From CALDUY01 sp046350255 (lineage in GTDB: Bacteria; Planctomycetota; Planctomycetia; Gemmatales; Gemmataceae), in assembly GCA_046350255.1 (NCBI GenBank), contig JAXMAV010000012.1, positions 62,001 through 126,000 of the forward strand: a DNA stretch of 64,000 nt, read 5' to 3'. How positions within the stretch are numbered: the first letter of the stretch is position 1; every line of letters begins with the position of its first letter. Shown piece after piece: positions 9,344 through 18,649 of the stretch. Both the position numbers and the translations under genes were made by a program. Below the pieces are notes generated by a model. That model worked only from the letters and a program-made list of their open reading frames with translations. It did no database searches and was not told the DNA's origin.

Positions 9344-10420
9344 TTGAGCACCTGTCTCCATCCCCTGGAAACCTGGCACGATCGCTACCTGGCGCTCGTG
9401 CGCGGCAGGTCCGTGGGGTGGATGCCCTGGCTGCTCCGGGGGATGCTCTGGGTCGCCTCGTGGGGATATGGCCTGGCCGTCCGCTTCCGCAACCAGGCCT
9501 TCGATCGGGGCTGGAAGAAGGTGCATCGCGCGTCCGTGCCTGTCGTCAGTGTCGGAAACCTGACAACCGGAGGCACGGGTAAGACGCCGATGGTGGAGTT
9601 CATCAGTCGGCTGCTGCGCCAGCGCGACAGTCAGGTCGCCCTGCTCAGTCGGGGCTATGGCAGCGAGGCCGGGCGCAACGACGAAGCACTGGTCCTCGAG
9701 GAGAACCTGCCGGACGTTCCCCACTTGCAGGGGGTGGACCGGGTCGCGCTGGCCCAGACGGCCGTCGAAGAACTTGAATCGGAAATCCTGGTGCTCGATG
9801 ACGGGTTCCAGCACCGTCGCCTGGGACGCGATCTCGACGTGGTGCTGCTCGACGCCACCGATCCCTGGGGAGGCGGCTACCTTCTGCCCCGGGGTCTGCT
9901 ACGAGAACCGCGCTCGAGCCTGCGCCGGGCGGATGCCATCGTGCTCACGCGCTGCGACCAGGTCGAGGCAGCGACGTTGACCCAGTTGCGTGCGGAGATC
10001 GCCCGGGTGGCTCCGGCGGTTCCACAGGCCGAGGCGACGCACAGCCCGCGCGATCTGGTGAATAGCAGTGGGACGCAAAAACCAGTGGAGTTGATCCGCG
10101 AGCGGCCCGTCGCAGGCTTCTGCGGCATTGGCAATCCCGAGGCGTTCCGGCGGACGCTGCAGGACCTGGGAGGCCGCGTCATCGAGTTTCGCGCCTACCC
10201 CGACCACCACGCTTACAGCCGCGAGGATGTCGAGACGCTCTGCGAGCGGGCCCGTCATCTTCCGGAAGATGCCCTGGTAGTAACGACTCAGAAGGACCTG
10301 GTGAAGATTCGGCTCGACCACCTGGCCGGGCGTCCGCTCTGGGCGGTGCGCATAGGCATGGAGTTCCGTTCGGGGCAAGATGTCCTGGAGCGGTTGGTCG
10401 AGTCTGTGGCGGGGGCGTGA
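9344..10420 (+). CDS. lpxK: Tetraacyldisaccharide 4'-kinase (lipid A 4'-kinase)
   Basis: LpxK phosphorylates the 4' position of the lipid A disaccharide at the inner membrane. The Walker A-like motif GNLTTGGTGKTP, the following SRGYGS, and LVLDDGFQHRRLGRDLDVVLLD are hallmarks of the family, and DPWGGGYLLPRGLLREP also fits. An N-terminal hydrophobic segment (MPWLLRGMLWVASWGYGLAV) is the expected membrane anchor. An ATG exists at 9266, but TTG at 9344 is preferred: it has an AGGGGAAGGA ribosome site seven bases upstream and gives 358 residues, the usual family length. It opens a co-directional lipopolysaccharide gene block. Confidence 0.93.
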   Translation: MSTCLHPLETWHDRYLALVRGRSVGWMPWLLRGMLWVASWGYGLAVRFRNQAFDRGWKKVHRASVPVVSVGNLTTGGTGKTPMVEFISRLLRQRDSQVALLSRGYGSEAGRNDEALVLEENLPDVPHLQGVDRVALAQTAVEELESEILVLDDGFQHRRLGRDLDVVLLDATDPWGGGYLLPRGLLREPRSSLRRADAIVLTRCDQVEAATLTQLRAEIARVAPAVPQAEATHSPRDLVNSSGTQKPVELIRERPVAGFCGIGNPEAFRRTLQDLGGRVIEFRAYPDHHAYSREDVETLCERARHLPEDALVVTTQKDLVKIRLDHLAGRPLWAVRIGMEFRSGQDVLERLVESVAGA

Positions 10421-10444
10421 GGAAACCTTCAGGGAGGAACGACC

Positions 10445-11476
10445 GTGTCAGGGACGACGCCAAACTTCGAGAAGCCATTCGACCTCCATGGCCTGCGGAC
10501 CTACGACCTCGATTCGCGACCCAGCAAGGTGTTTCGCGAGGACCTGGGCCGGCCACTCCCTCCGGGCGCGGGTATCGAGGACTGGCTCGATTCGCTACCC
10601 CGCCAACTGGCCGGCAACGGCATACGCCGTGTGCGCTATCAGCTCACCCGGGCCCATGCCGAGGGGCGCACTGTGGTGGCGGCCCTGGGTGGCCACGTGA
10701 TCAAGACCGGCTGCGGTCCCTACCTCATCGATTGGATCCAGAAGGGGCTGATCAAGTCGGTAGCCATGAACGGCTCTGCAGCCATTCACGACTTCGAGCT
10801 AGCCCTGGCCGGGAAGACCAGCGAGGACGTTGGATCGTCCCTGCACGAAGGCACCTTCGGCATGGCGCGGGAGACGGCCGACGCCTTCGCCGTCGCCTCG
10901 CGGATCGGCATGGAGCACGAACTGGGTCTGGGTGTGGGCCTGGGCCGCTACATGGATCAGACCCGTTTGCCCTACCCAGAGTGCAGCGTCGTCCTTGCTG
11001 CCTACCGCGCCGGGATTCCCTGCACCATCCACGTGGCACTGGGCACCGACATTGTCCACATGCACCCGCATGTGTCCGGCGCGGCCCTGGGAGAAGCCTC
11101 CCTGCTCGATTTCCGCCATCTGTGCCGGGTGGTCTCCACCATGGCGAAGGGCATCTGGCTCAACCTGGGTAGCGCCGTCATTCTGCCCGAGGTGCTGCTC
11201 AAGGCGGTGAGCGTCGTTCGGAACTTCGGCCACAGTCTCGACGGCCTCGTCACCATCAACCTGGACAAGGAATCGCGCTATCGCAGCACGGTCAACGTGG
11301 TGACGCGCCCAGCCCAGGCAGGCGAAGGACTTGAACTGATCGGCCATCACGAGATCCTGATTCCTCTGCTGCATGCGGCCATGGCGGCTCACCTGGCCCG
11401 GGCAGCGGCCCCTTCCCCGGTCGTGGAGCAACCTTCGCAGGAAACTCCCGAGGTCCCCGTGTCTCGCGCGGCGTGA
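10445..11476 (+). CDS. Conserved protein, deoxyhypusine-synthase-like
   Basis: This 343-residue soluble protein starts with GTG behind a GGGAGGA ribosome site. Motifs include AALGGHVIKTGCGPYLIDWIQ, VAMNGSAAIHDFELAL, VALGTDIVHMHPHVSG and NLGSAVILPEVLLKAV. This pattern resembles deoxyhypusine-synthase-fold proteins (NAD-binding Rossmann-like). I cannot locate the catalytic lysine segment of true deoxyhypusine synthase, and bacteria lack eIF5A, so another reaction is likely. It sits 24 bases after lpxK and its stop overlaps the region just before hldE, so it is probably transcribed with heptose and lipid A genes. The fold call is tentative. Confidence 0.5.
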   Translation: MSGTTPNFEKPFDLHGLRTYDLDSRPSKVFREDLGRPLPPGAGIEDWLDSLPRQLAGNGIRRVRYQLTRAHAEGRTVVAALGGHVIKTGCGPYLIDWIQKGLIKSVAMNGSAAIHDFELALAGKTSEDVGSSLHEGTFGMARETADAFAVASRIGMEHELGLGVGLGRYMDQTRLPYPECSVVLAAYRAGIPCTIHVALGTDIVHMHPHVSGAALGEASLLDFRHLCRVVSTMAKGIWLNLGSAVILPEVLLKAVSVVRNFGHSLDGLVTINLDKESRYRSTVNVVTRPAQAGEGLELIGHHEILIPLLHAAMAAHLARAAAPSPVVEQPSQETPEVPVSRAA

Positions 11477-11490
11477 GTGAGGTAACCACC

Positions 11491-12996
11491 ATGAACGACT
11501 CTTCCTTTGCTCCGGCCAGTCCGGAGAGTGAACTGGTCGATGCCGTCATGCGGCTGGGACAGCCTCGTGTCCTCGTCGTCGGCGACGCCATGCTTGATCG
11601 CTATGTCTGGGGCGATGCTGCCCGGATCAGCCAGGAAGCCCCGGTCATCCTCTTGCAGGCCGACCGCCGTGAGGAGCGCCTGGGTGGAGCCTCCAGCGTG
11701 GCCATGATGCTGCGCGCCCTGGGTTCCCGCGTGATGCTGGCCGGGGTGGTCGGGAACGACGCCGACGGGGAACGCATCCGCAAGCTGGTGGTCGATCAGG
11801 GCATCGAGGACGAGTGCCTGCTCGTCGATTCCGACCGACCCAGCACTGTCAAGGAACGCTACATTGGCCGGGCTCAGCATCGCCATCCGCAACAGATGAT
11901 CCGCGTGGACTACGAGGTGAAGGCGCCGCTCTCTGCTCGCCTGGAGTGCGAACTGGGCCAGATGATTGTCCGCCAGTTGCGCCGCTGCGATATCGTGCTG
12001 ATCAGCGACTACGACAAGGGCGTGTGCTCTCCGGGGTTGTTGTCGATGATCCTCCAGGGGGCTCGGGCATGCGGCGTGCGTGTCGTGGCCGATCCCATCC
12101 GCGGAGGCGACTACCGCAAGTACCACAGCTGTTCTGCCATCACCCCCAACCGCCTCGAAGCGGGGTTGGCGACCGGTCGCACCATCACCACGCTGAGCGA
12201 GGCCTTCGAGGCTGGCGCCGAACTGCGTGAACGCCTCGACCTGGAAGCGGCCATCATCACACTCGATCGCGATGGCATGGCCATGGTGCACATGGATGGC
12301 CGTCGGCGTCACTTCCCCACCCGGCCGCGCCAGGTCTACGACATCACCGGGGCGGGCGACATGGTCATGGCCGTCCTGGGCATGGCGCTGGCGGCCGGCA
12401 TCGACTACGACCAGGCCATCCGACTGGCGAATGTGGCTGGCGGCCTGGAGGTGGAAAAAATCGGTGTCGCCACGGTGACCCGCGATGAGATCCTGGCCGA
12501 TCTTCTGCAGGGCGGTATCCGCGGGGACGGCAAGGTGATGACGCGCACCGAGCTGACCCGCGAGCTGGACCGTCGCCGGGCGGTGGGGCACCGAGTGGCA
12601 TTCACCAACGGTTGCTTCGACGTCCTGCACGCCGGCCATGTGCAGTACCTCCGCGAGGCGCGAGCCCAGGCCGATCTGCTCGTCGTGGCGCTCAATAGCG
12701 ACAGCAGCGTCCGGTCGCTCAAGGGGCCATCGCGCCCGGTGAACTCGAGCGTGGATCGAGCCACCGTCCTGGCCGCCCTGGAAGCCGTCGATTACCTCAC
12801 TGTTTTCGATGAATCGACGCCGCTAGAGTTGATTCGTTTGCTTCGACCCGACGTGCTGGTTAAAGGCGCGGACTATAGCCGCGAGCAGGTGGTCGGCGCT
12901 GATTTCGTCGAATCGTACGGCGGTCGGGTCCACCTGGCGACTCTGCGCGATGGCTTCTCCACCACCCGTCTCCTTCAGCGTCTGGGAGCAGCCTGA
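11491..12996 (+). CDS. hldE: Bifunctional heptose-7-phosphate kinase / heptose-1-phosphate adenylyltransferase
   Basis: HldE phosphorylates D-glycero-D-manno-heptose 7-phosphate and later adenylylates heptose 1-phosphate, giving ADP-heptose for the LPS inner core. Residues about 15-330 form a PfkB/ribokinase domain (VLVVGDAMLDRYVWGD near the start, ITGAGDMVMAVLG with the catalytic Asp). Residues about 350-501 form a nucleotidyltransferase with FTNGCFDVLHAGHVQYL, containing the HxGH motif. The total of 501 residues is close to the usual size. A GTG at 11473 is possible, but the ATG at 11491 has GAGGT seven bases upstream. It lies three bases before the heptosyltransferase gene, so the two are surely co-transcribed. 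Confidence 0.95.
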   Translation: MNDSSFAPASPESELVDAVMRLGQPRVLVVGDAMLDRYVWGDAARISQEAPVILLQADRREERLGGASSVAMMLRALGSRVMLAGVVGNDADGERIRKLVVDQGIEDECLLVDSDRPSTVKERYIGRAQHRHPQQMIRVDYEVKAPLSARLECELGQMIVRQLRRCDIVLISDYDKGVCSPGLLSMILQGARACGVRVVADPIRGGDYRKYHSCSAITPNRLEAGLATGRTITTLSEAFEAGAELRERLDLEAAIITLDRDGMAMVHMDGRRRHFPTRPRQVYDITGAGDMVMAVLGMALAAGIDYDQAIRLANVAGGLEVEKIGVATVTRDEILADLLQGGIRGDGKVMTRTELTRELDRRRAVGHRVAFTNGCFDVLHAGHVQYLREARAQADLLVVALNSDSSVRSLKGPSRPVNSSVDRATVLAALEAVDYLTVFDESTPLELIRLLRPDVLVKGADYSREQVVGADFVESYGGRVHLATLRDGFSTTRLLQRLGAA

Positions 12997-12999
12997 TCC

Positions 13000-14046
13000 A
13001 TGAAGATTGCGGCATTTCTCCCCAACTGGATTGGCGACGTGGTCATGGCCACTCCCGCCCTGCGCGCGTTGCGGAGACACTTTGCCGGAGCGCGCCTGAT
13101 TGGGGTCGGGAAGCCGTATGTCCTGGGTGTGCTCGACGGTTGCGACTGGTTCGACCAGCTGCTACCCGCGCATGGTGGCACCTGGTCGCAGGGCATCGCT
13201 TCCACCGCCTGGAAACTGCGCGCCGAGGGAATCGACCTGGCGGTACTCTTCCCCAACACGCTGCGATCGGCCCTGACTGCCTGGTTCGGCAGCGCCCGAC
13301 GCACCATCGGCTATCGACGCTACGGACGCGCCCCCTTCCTGACCGATGCCCTGGAGCCGCGCCGCACTCCTGAGGGTCGTCTGGAGATCAGCCCGGTGGT
13401 TGATGCCTACAACCGCCTGGCGATGCAGGCCGGCTGCCCAGAGCCAGGGTATCAGCTGGAACTGTTCACCACCCCCCAGGATAACCAGGCTGCCCAGCAA
13501 GTGTGGGAAATGGGACGTCTTGGAGACTATCCCGAGGTGGTCTGTCTCAATTCTGGGGCGGCTTTCGGCGCCTCGAAGCACTGGCCGACCGATTACTTCG
13601 CCGAGTTGGCCCGCAACCTGGTAGCGCGTCGGGGTTGTGCCCTTCTGGTGCTTTGCGGCCCCGCGGAGAAGGCACAGGCTGCCGAGATCGTTCGGCTGGC
13701 GAATCTGCCCCAGGTGGTGTCCCTGGGCGAGCTGAGCGAACGTGGCGGGCCGCGGCTCTCACTGGGACTGACCAAGGCCTGCGTTCAGCGGGCCGATCTC
13801 CTGGTGACCACCGATTCGGGGCCGCGCCACTTTGCTCATGCGTTCAATCGCCCCGTGGTCACGCTCTTCGGGCCCACTCACATCGCCTGGACCGAAACGT
13901 ATCATCCCCGGGCCATTCACCTGCAAAAACAGGTGGAGTGCGGCCCCTGTCAGAAGCGTGTGTGCCCTCTCGACCACTGCTGCATGAAGCTGTTGACGCC
14001 GCGCGAGGTACAGCAAGCGGTGGAGTTGTTGTTGCAAGGCTCGTAA
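13000..14046 (+). CDS. waaF: LPS heptosyltransferase II (GT9)
   Basis: This 348-residue GT9 glycosyltransferase transfers heptose from ADP-heptose to the LPS inner core. The N-terminus MKIAAFLPNWIGDVVMATPA is the classic WaaF acceptor-domain start. The C-terminal half has the nucleotide-sugar-binding signature TDSGPRHFAHAFNRPVVTLFGPT and the PCQKRVCPLDHCCMK cysteine cluster common in WaaF proteins. It immediately follows hldE, which makes the donor. The distinction between WaaF, WaaC and WaaQ is made from the N-terminal motif and is fairly secure for the GT9 family, less so for the exact position modified. Confidence 0.88.
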   Translation: MKIAAFLPNWIGDVVMATPALRALRRHFAGARLIGVGKPYVLGVLDGCDWFDQLLPAHGGTWSQGIASTAWKLRAEGIDLAVLFPNTLRSALTAWFGSARRTIGYRRYGRAPFLTDALEPRRTPEGRLEISPVVDAYNRLAMQAGCPEPGYQLELFTTPQDNQAAQQVWEMGRLGDYPEVVCLNSGAAFGASKHWPTDYFAELARNLVARRGCALLVLCGPAEKAQAAEIVRLANLPQVVSLGELSERGGPRLSLGLTKACVQRADLLVTTDSGPRHFAHAFNRPVVTLFGPTHIAWTETYHPRAIHLQKQVECGPCQKRVCPLDHCCMKLLTPREVQQAVELLLQGS

Positions 14047-14056
14047 CCCGATCGCG

Positions 14057-16672
14057 ATGATCGAGACCCGACTCATGCTATACACAATCCTGATTATCGT
14101 GCTGGCTGGGTTGACTGCCGCCCTGGGTCGTTGGACCTGGCGCGAACGGGCTCGACGTCGCGCGGGAGTGGTACGTCGCGGTTTCGTGACCATCCACCCC
14201 GAGTGGCGCACCTGGTTGCGCGACCTCCGGCTGATCGAGGCCGAGGACTTCGTCGATCTGCAATGTGTCATCGTCAGCGGCCATCCCGGCCGGCAGGTCG
14301 GCAGGCTGACCCTGGGCCAGGGCGAACATGCGCAGGTTGTCTACCTCAAGCGCGAAACACTCATCCGCTGGACGACCCGCCTGGTCAACTTTTTGGAGGG
14401 CTTCGGTTGGGTGTCGCGCTGTGTGCGTGAAGCCGCCATCCTCGAAGCACTGGAACGAGACGGGCTGCCCGGTCCCAACTGGCTGGCTACCGGAGAGGAC
14501 TCGCAAGGTCGAGCTTTCCTGCTGGTCCAGGAGGTGCGAGGAGCCGTTCCGCTTTCGACATATCTGGGCACCATGGAAGATCCTCGCCTGCGCCGGCAGG
14601 CGCTCGCCTGCCTGGGTGAGAAGTTAGCCCGTCAGCACGATGCCGGCTTCTTCCATCGTGATCTGTACGCCAAACACGTCCTCATCGACCCGGAAGGCCA
14701 GGGGGTGATTTTCCTCGACTGGCAACGTGCCTGGCGCGGAGCATGGACCCCCTACGACTGCCGTGTTCGCGACATGGCCGCCTTGCATGCCACCCTGTCG
14801 GATCGCATTGCTAGCCCGCGCGACCGGCTGTCGTTCCTGCATGCCTATTTGCGTCACACTACCTGGCGCAAGCGCAGCATGAACCGGCGTAGCCTGATCC
14901 TGCAGATTCAGCAGCAGGCTCAGGTGATGCGTCAGCGCCGTCACATCCGAGAGAAGCGTCAGCCACCACTTAACGATCGGCAGATGTGGATCTGCCTGGA
15001 CGAAGCCGGCTGTTGCATCACTCCCGAACTGGCTGCCCTGACCCGGGGCCGTTCCCTCGACTGGCTTCGGCTCGATTCCCCGCCTCCGGAACCGGGCATG
15101 GTGTCGCGACGCTGGATACCCCTTGGGCCGCGCCGGCAGATGTTGCTGGAACGCCGGCTCGAACGCCCTTCCATGCGAGCTGTGCTGCGTAACTGGCTGC
15201 TGGGCCGCCCCATCACCACTCCCGAGCAGAGGATGGCCACCCTGCTCTGGCGGCTCGAACGGCATGGAGTACGCACACCCAGGGTCCTGGCCACGGGATG
15301 CCGGGCGCATGGCGGTGGGTATTCCGATTCATTTCTCCTGGTGGAACCCCATGGAGGAACGATTCGCCTGGGGACCTGGTTGACGCATTCGCTCCCGCCA
15401 GAACGACGAGAAGTCCTTCGGCAGGTTGGCCAGATCCTGGCACGGATGCACGACGCCTGCTGCTACTTCACGCAGGAATCGCTGGAGAGACTGGCCGTCC
15501 AACCCAATGGTCCTGACTTCAAGCTCGTGCTGGAAAGCGTCGAGGGCATCCAGGCCACGCGAAGGCCCCGGGGCGACCTGGCCGAGCGCGACGTGTCGCG
15601 GGTAGTCTTGGTGCTGAAAGAGATGGGTTGTGATGCGGGCGACCTGCACGCCTTCTTTCAGGGAAATGCCGAGTACGAGGCCGAGGATGCCGCAATGATG
15701 CCATCCAGTCCGATTGAACGAACGCAGGCCCGTCCGGAGCCCGACCTGGAGGGAGCCACCCCCTCGCTCTGGAAGCGCCTGACCCAGGGTTGGCGTCGGC
15801 TGCATCAGCGGCCTGACTGGGCCAGCTTTGCCGGTCCTGGCTGGCCGGATCGGATCATGGACGTCGCGGTGACCGATCAGTTCCACGCCAAACAGGGCCG
15901 CTCGACGGGCCGCTGGCGGCTCAAGGCCGTGGACGGATCGGGCCGGGAACTGGTGGTCTACCTCAAACGGCACTATGTCCTGCCCATCTGGCATGGAGTG
16001 CTGGCCACCCTGTGGCCCTGGCGTAGCTGGTCGCCCGCCATGCTGGAGTACGACCATCTGGAATGGGCGCGTCATCAGGGGGTGCCTGTCCCCGCTACGG
16101 TGGCTGCAGGGGAAATCATCGGGCCCTGGTGTCATTTCCACAGCTTCCTGGCCGTGGAGGAACTCACCAACATGCTGCCCCTGCACGAGGCGGTGCCACT
16201 GGCCTCGCGCAAGCTGCCCCCCGAGGTGTTTCGTCGCTGGAAGCAAGGGCTAGCTGCCGAGATGGCGCGTCTGTCGCGTCTGCTGCACGATCGGCGACAT
16301 TTCCACAAGGACCTCTATCTCTGCCACTTCTTCATCCACGAAAGCGACATCACCTCGCCTCCCGGGCTTGAGGTGACCTCGTGGCGTGGCCGGGTTGTTC
16401 TCATCGACCTGCACCGGTTGACGCATCATTCCTGGACCTGGTGGCTATGGCAGCTGAAGGATCTGGCGCAGTTGCTATACTCGTCCGAGGTCGAGGGGAT
16501 CGACGCGCGGGATCAGCTCGCCTTCTGGATCCACTATCGCGGACCTGGGGCCCAGCGCTGGTCCTGGCGCTGGATGCGCCGACTGATTCTCTTCAAATGG
16601 CGACGGTACAGACGCCACAACATGCGACGGAAGCAACGGCTGGCGGTTCAGGGCGGCGATAGCCCTACTTGA
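14057..16672 (+). CDS. Three-module LPS-core-kinase-like protein (KdkA/WaaP/InaA fold)
   Basis: This 871-residue protein starts with a hydrophobic segment (about 8-24). Module 1 (about 60-270) has HRDLYAKHVLI (His200, Asp202) and FLDWQRA (Asp221), the catalytic-loop and metal-binding motifs of lipopolysaccharide kinases. Module 3 (about 600-840) has HKDLYLCHFFI (Asp752) and LIDLHR (Asp794). The middle module (about 310-540) keeps the fold pattern (MLLERRLERPSMRA, LARMHDACCYFTQE) but lacks HxD, and the metal Asp region reads VLESVEG, so it looks like a pseudokinase. It probably phosphorylates heptose or Kdo made by the neighbouring pathway. A second possible start is ATG at 14075. A three-domain form is unusual; typical members are about 250-300 residues. 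Confidence 0.8.
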   Translation: MIETRLMLYTILIIVLAGLTAALGRWTWRERARRRAGVVRRGFVTIHPEWRTWLRDLRLIEAEDFVDLQCVIVSGHPGRQVGRLTLGQGEHAQVVYLKRETLIRWTTRLVNFLEGFGWVSRCVREAAILEALERDGLPGPNWLATGEDSQGRAFLLVQEVRGAVPLSTYLGTMEDPRLRRQALACLGEKLARQHDAGFFHRDLYAKHVLIDPEGQGVIFLDWQRAWRGAWTPYDCRVRDMAALHATLSDRIASPRDRLSFLHAYLRHTTWRKRSMNRRSLILQIQQQAQVMRQRRHIREKRQPPLNDRQMWICLDEAGCCITPELAALTRGRSLDWLRLDSPPPEPGMVSRRWIPLGPRRQMLLERRLERPSMRAVLRNWLLGRPITTPEQRMATLLWRLERHGVRTPRVLATGCRAHGGGYSDSFLLVEPHGGTIRLGTWLTHSLPPERREVLRQVGQILARMHDACCYFTQESLERLAVQPNGPDFKLVLESVEGIQATRRPRGDLAERDVSRVVLVLKEMGCDAGDLHAFFQGNAEYEAEDAAMMPSSPIERTQARPEPDLEGATPSLWKRLTQGWRRLHQRPDWASFAGPGWPDRIMDVAVTDQFHAKQGRSTGRWRLKAVDGSGRELVVYLKRHYVLPIWHGVLATLWPWRSWSPAMLEYDHLEWARHQGVPVPATVAAGEIIGPWCHFHSFLAVEELTNMLPLHEAVPLASRKLPPEVFRRWKQGLAAEMARLSRLLHDRRHFHKDLYLCHFFIHESDITSPPGLEVTSWRGRVVLIDLHRLTHHSWTWWLWQLKDLAQLLYSSEVEGIDARDQLAFWIHYRGPGAQRWSWRWMRRLILFKWRRYRRHNMRRKQRLAVQGGDSPT

Positions 16673-16735
16673 GCCCCGTGGTGTCCTCGGTGAGCATCGA
16701 CCAGAATCAAGCTTCAGATAGTTCTGAGGTCCAGT

Positions 16736-17929
16736 ATGAAAATCGCGCTGTGTCACTCCAGCGTTCTTCCCCGGCGCGGCGGCTGTGAAACCTACATCGC
16801 CAGCCTGTCCCGACGTCTGGTAGCCGACGGTCACGAGGTACTCCTGCTGGCCAGCGAGTGGGATGCCGAGGCTCTTCCCTCGCGCCTGCAGGTGCGCAAG
16901 ATCGAGCTTCCCTCCTTGCCCCGGTTCCTTCGCCCTTGGTGGTTCAGCCGGGCCTGTGTAGAGGTGATCCAGGAGAGCGGGGTCGATGTCAGTATCGGCT
17001 TCGACAAGATCCATGGCATCGACATCTACTATCCGCAGGGCGGCATGTACGATGCCTCGGTGGCACTCAGTCTCGGCAAACATCGCTCGCGGTTGCTGAG
17101 AAGTCTGCTGCTATCGTTGAAGTGGTTCGAGCCAGCTCATGTCTCTTACCTGCTGCTCGAACGGGCCCAGTATCGCCAACCGCGCTCGATGATCATTGCC
17201 ATCAGCGACATGGTCCGCCGGCACCTGCATGAACGCGGCTATACGAATGCCGACATTCACCGGGTACCTATTGCCCCACCGCGCGAGCGACTCCTTGAGG
17301 AAAACCGGGCCAGCCGGCGCACGGCGTTTCGCCAGCGCTGGAACATCCTGGACGATCGGCCGGTCGCCATCTTTGTGGGTCTCAATCATCGGCTAAAGGG
17401 GCTCGAACCTCTCCTGCACTCGCTGGCCCGGCCGGAGTGTGCCTCCATTGAACTCGTGGTGGCCGGTGCGCCGTCCAACTGGCAATTTCGCCGGCTCATC
17501 AGTTCGCTGGGGCTCGAACCACGTGTGAGGTTTGTGGGATACTGCGCAGATATGGGTGAGGCTTACTTTGCCTCGGATCTGCTCGTGCACCCGACCTTTT
17601 ATGATCCGTGTAGCAATGTGGTGCTGGAGGCGCTGGCCTGTGGGCTCCCCGTGATCACCAGTAGGCACAACGGTGCCGGAGAACTCCTCACGCCCACCGG
17701 AATCGAGGGTGTGTGCCGCGAAGGCTTTGTTATTCCCGATCCTCATGACCACGATCGGTTGGCCTGGTGCCTGGCCCAGCTCGTAGATCCGGCCCGGCGC
17801 GCGGAGTGCGCAAAAGCGGCCCGGGAGACCTCCCAGGGGTGGACTTTCGAGCACCATTACCAGGCACTGATGGGCGTGTTTCGGACGTTGGTGGAACAGA
17901 AGGCCACGGCCAGACGGCGGGCCGGATGA
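16736..17929 (+). CDS. Glycosyltransferase family 4 (WaaG-like)
   Basis: This 397-residue GT-B glycosyltransferase has the N-terminal pattern RRGGCETYIASLSRRLVADGH, the Gly-rich acceptor loop of GT4 enzymes. The C-terminal signature is HPTFYDPCSNVVLEALACGLPVI (the E-x7-E region, here starting around residue 285), and GLNHRLKGLEPLLHSLA is the nucleotide-binding start. FDKIHGIDIYYPQGGMYD resembles WaaG (LPS core glucosyltransferase I). The gene closes the lipopolysaccharide block after a 63-base gap, and its stop abuts a convergent transposase gene. The donor sugar cannot be told from the sequence. Confidence 0.88.
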   Translation: MKIALCHSSVLPRRGGCETYIASLSRRLVADGHEVLLLASEWDAEALPSRLQVRKIELPSLPRFLRPWWFSRACVEVIQESGVDVSIGFDKIHGIDIYYPQGGMYDASVALSLGKHRSRLLRSLLLSLKWFEPAHVSYLLLERAQYRQPRSMIIAISDMVRRHLHERGYTNADIHRVPIAPPRERLLEENRASRRTAFRQRWNILDDRPVAIFVGLNHRLKGLEPLLHSLARPECASIELVVAGAPSNWQFRRLISSLGLEPRVRFVGYCADMGEAYFASDLLVHPTFYDPCSNVVLEALACGLPVITSRHNGAGELLTPTGIEGVCREGFVIPDPHDHDRLAWCLAQLVDPARRAECAKAARETSQGWTFEHHYQALMGVFRTLVEQKATARRRAG

Positions 17930-18649
17930 CTAGCGGAAGCTGATCTGAGGCCCGGTAGCTGGTTCGGAACAGAGCCAGGCCGACTCACAACCATCGCGCT
18001 CAAAGCGATCGTGCGCCGAAGACCATTGCCATTCGTGGGGTCGGGCCACCAGGCCTGCCTTCAGCGGATTGAAGGCGATGTAATCCGCCAGGCGGTTCAG
18101 TTCCTCGGTATCCTGGATGGGCTGAATATAAAATGCGGGGTGCCAGAGCGGGCCAGAACGTCGCAGGAGCGAGTTGATGCGGTGCGTGGTACCCAGCGTC
18201 CAGAAGGCCAGGAAGCGATCGAGCGGTTCAGGTGCAACGGCTTGCTCCCCGACCGCGAGGTTAGCCTCGATGGCAAACGGTTCGGGCAGAAACAGTAGGG
18301 CGTGGACATGGCTGGGCATGATGCAGTAGGCGCCCAGGCGATAATAGACATCGTTATAGCGGAGCAGAGAAGTGCGAATAACATCCGCCACGCCGGGGCG
18401 GATTAGCAGATCGGACTGACCCGGCGCGTCGAGGAGATCATCGAGCCGACCCAGAAATCGTTTGCTGGCACTGGATAGCCATTGCCTGGCGTTGATGCCA
18501 CGCTCGGTGATCTGAGTCAACCAGCGATGCTGTTCTGCCTCCAGGCGATTGATAGTGGCAGCGGGCACAGACCCGGCTGTGCGGAAGGTCACAAAGACGC
18601 CGCCGCACAGGGTCTGAGGTTGCACGAGATTCCACTGCTCGTTTGCCAT
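17930..18649 (-). CDS. REP-associated tyrosine transposase (RAYT, IS200-like Y1 fold)
   Basis: The frame is open upstream, but ATG 18649 has a perfect AGGAGG ribosome site and starts a 239-residue protein of the usual RAYT length. The Y1-transposase core is visible: FVTFRTAG at the N-terminus, YRLGAYCIMPSHVHALLFL with the HUH (HVH) metal motif, and RLADYIAFNPLKAGLV with the catalytic Tyr region. RAYTs are domesticated single-copy relatives of IS200 that nick at palindromic REP sequences. No flanking IS ends or target duplications were found by eye, so this is listed as a gene rather than an intact mobile element. It ends one base after the convergent GT4 gene. Confidence 0.85.
   Translation of the reverse strand: MANEQWNLVQPQTLCGGVFVTFRTAGSVPAATINRLEAEQHRWLTQITERGINARQWLSSASKRFLGRLDDLLDAPGQSDLLIRPGVADVIRTSLLRYNDVYYRLGAYCIMPSHVHALLFLPEPFAIEANLAVGEQAVAPEPLDRFLAFWTLGTTHRINSLLRRSGPLWHPAFYIQPIQDTEELNRLADYIAFNPLKAGLVARPHEWQWSSAHDRFERDGCESAWLCSEPATGPQISFR

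Noticed and set aside
17930..18649. An intact IS200-type insertion sequence.
   Set aside because: The gene has RAYT length and no visible ends or target duplications.
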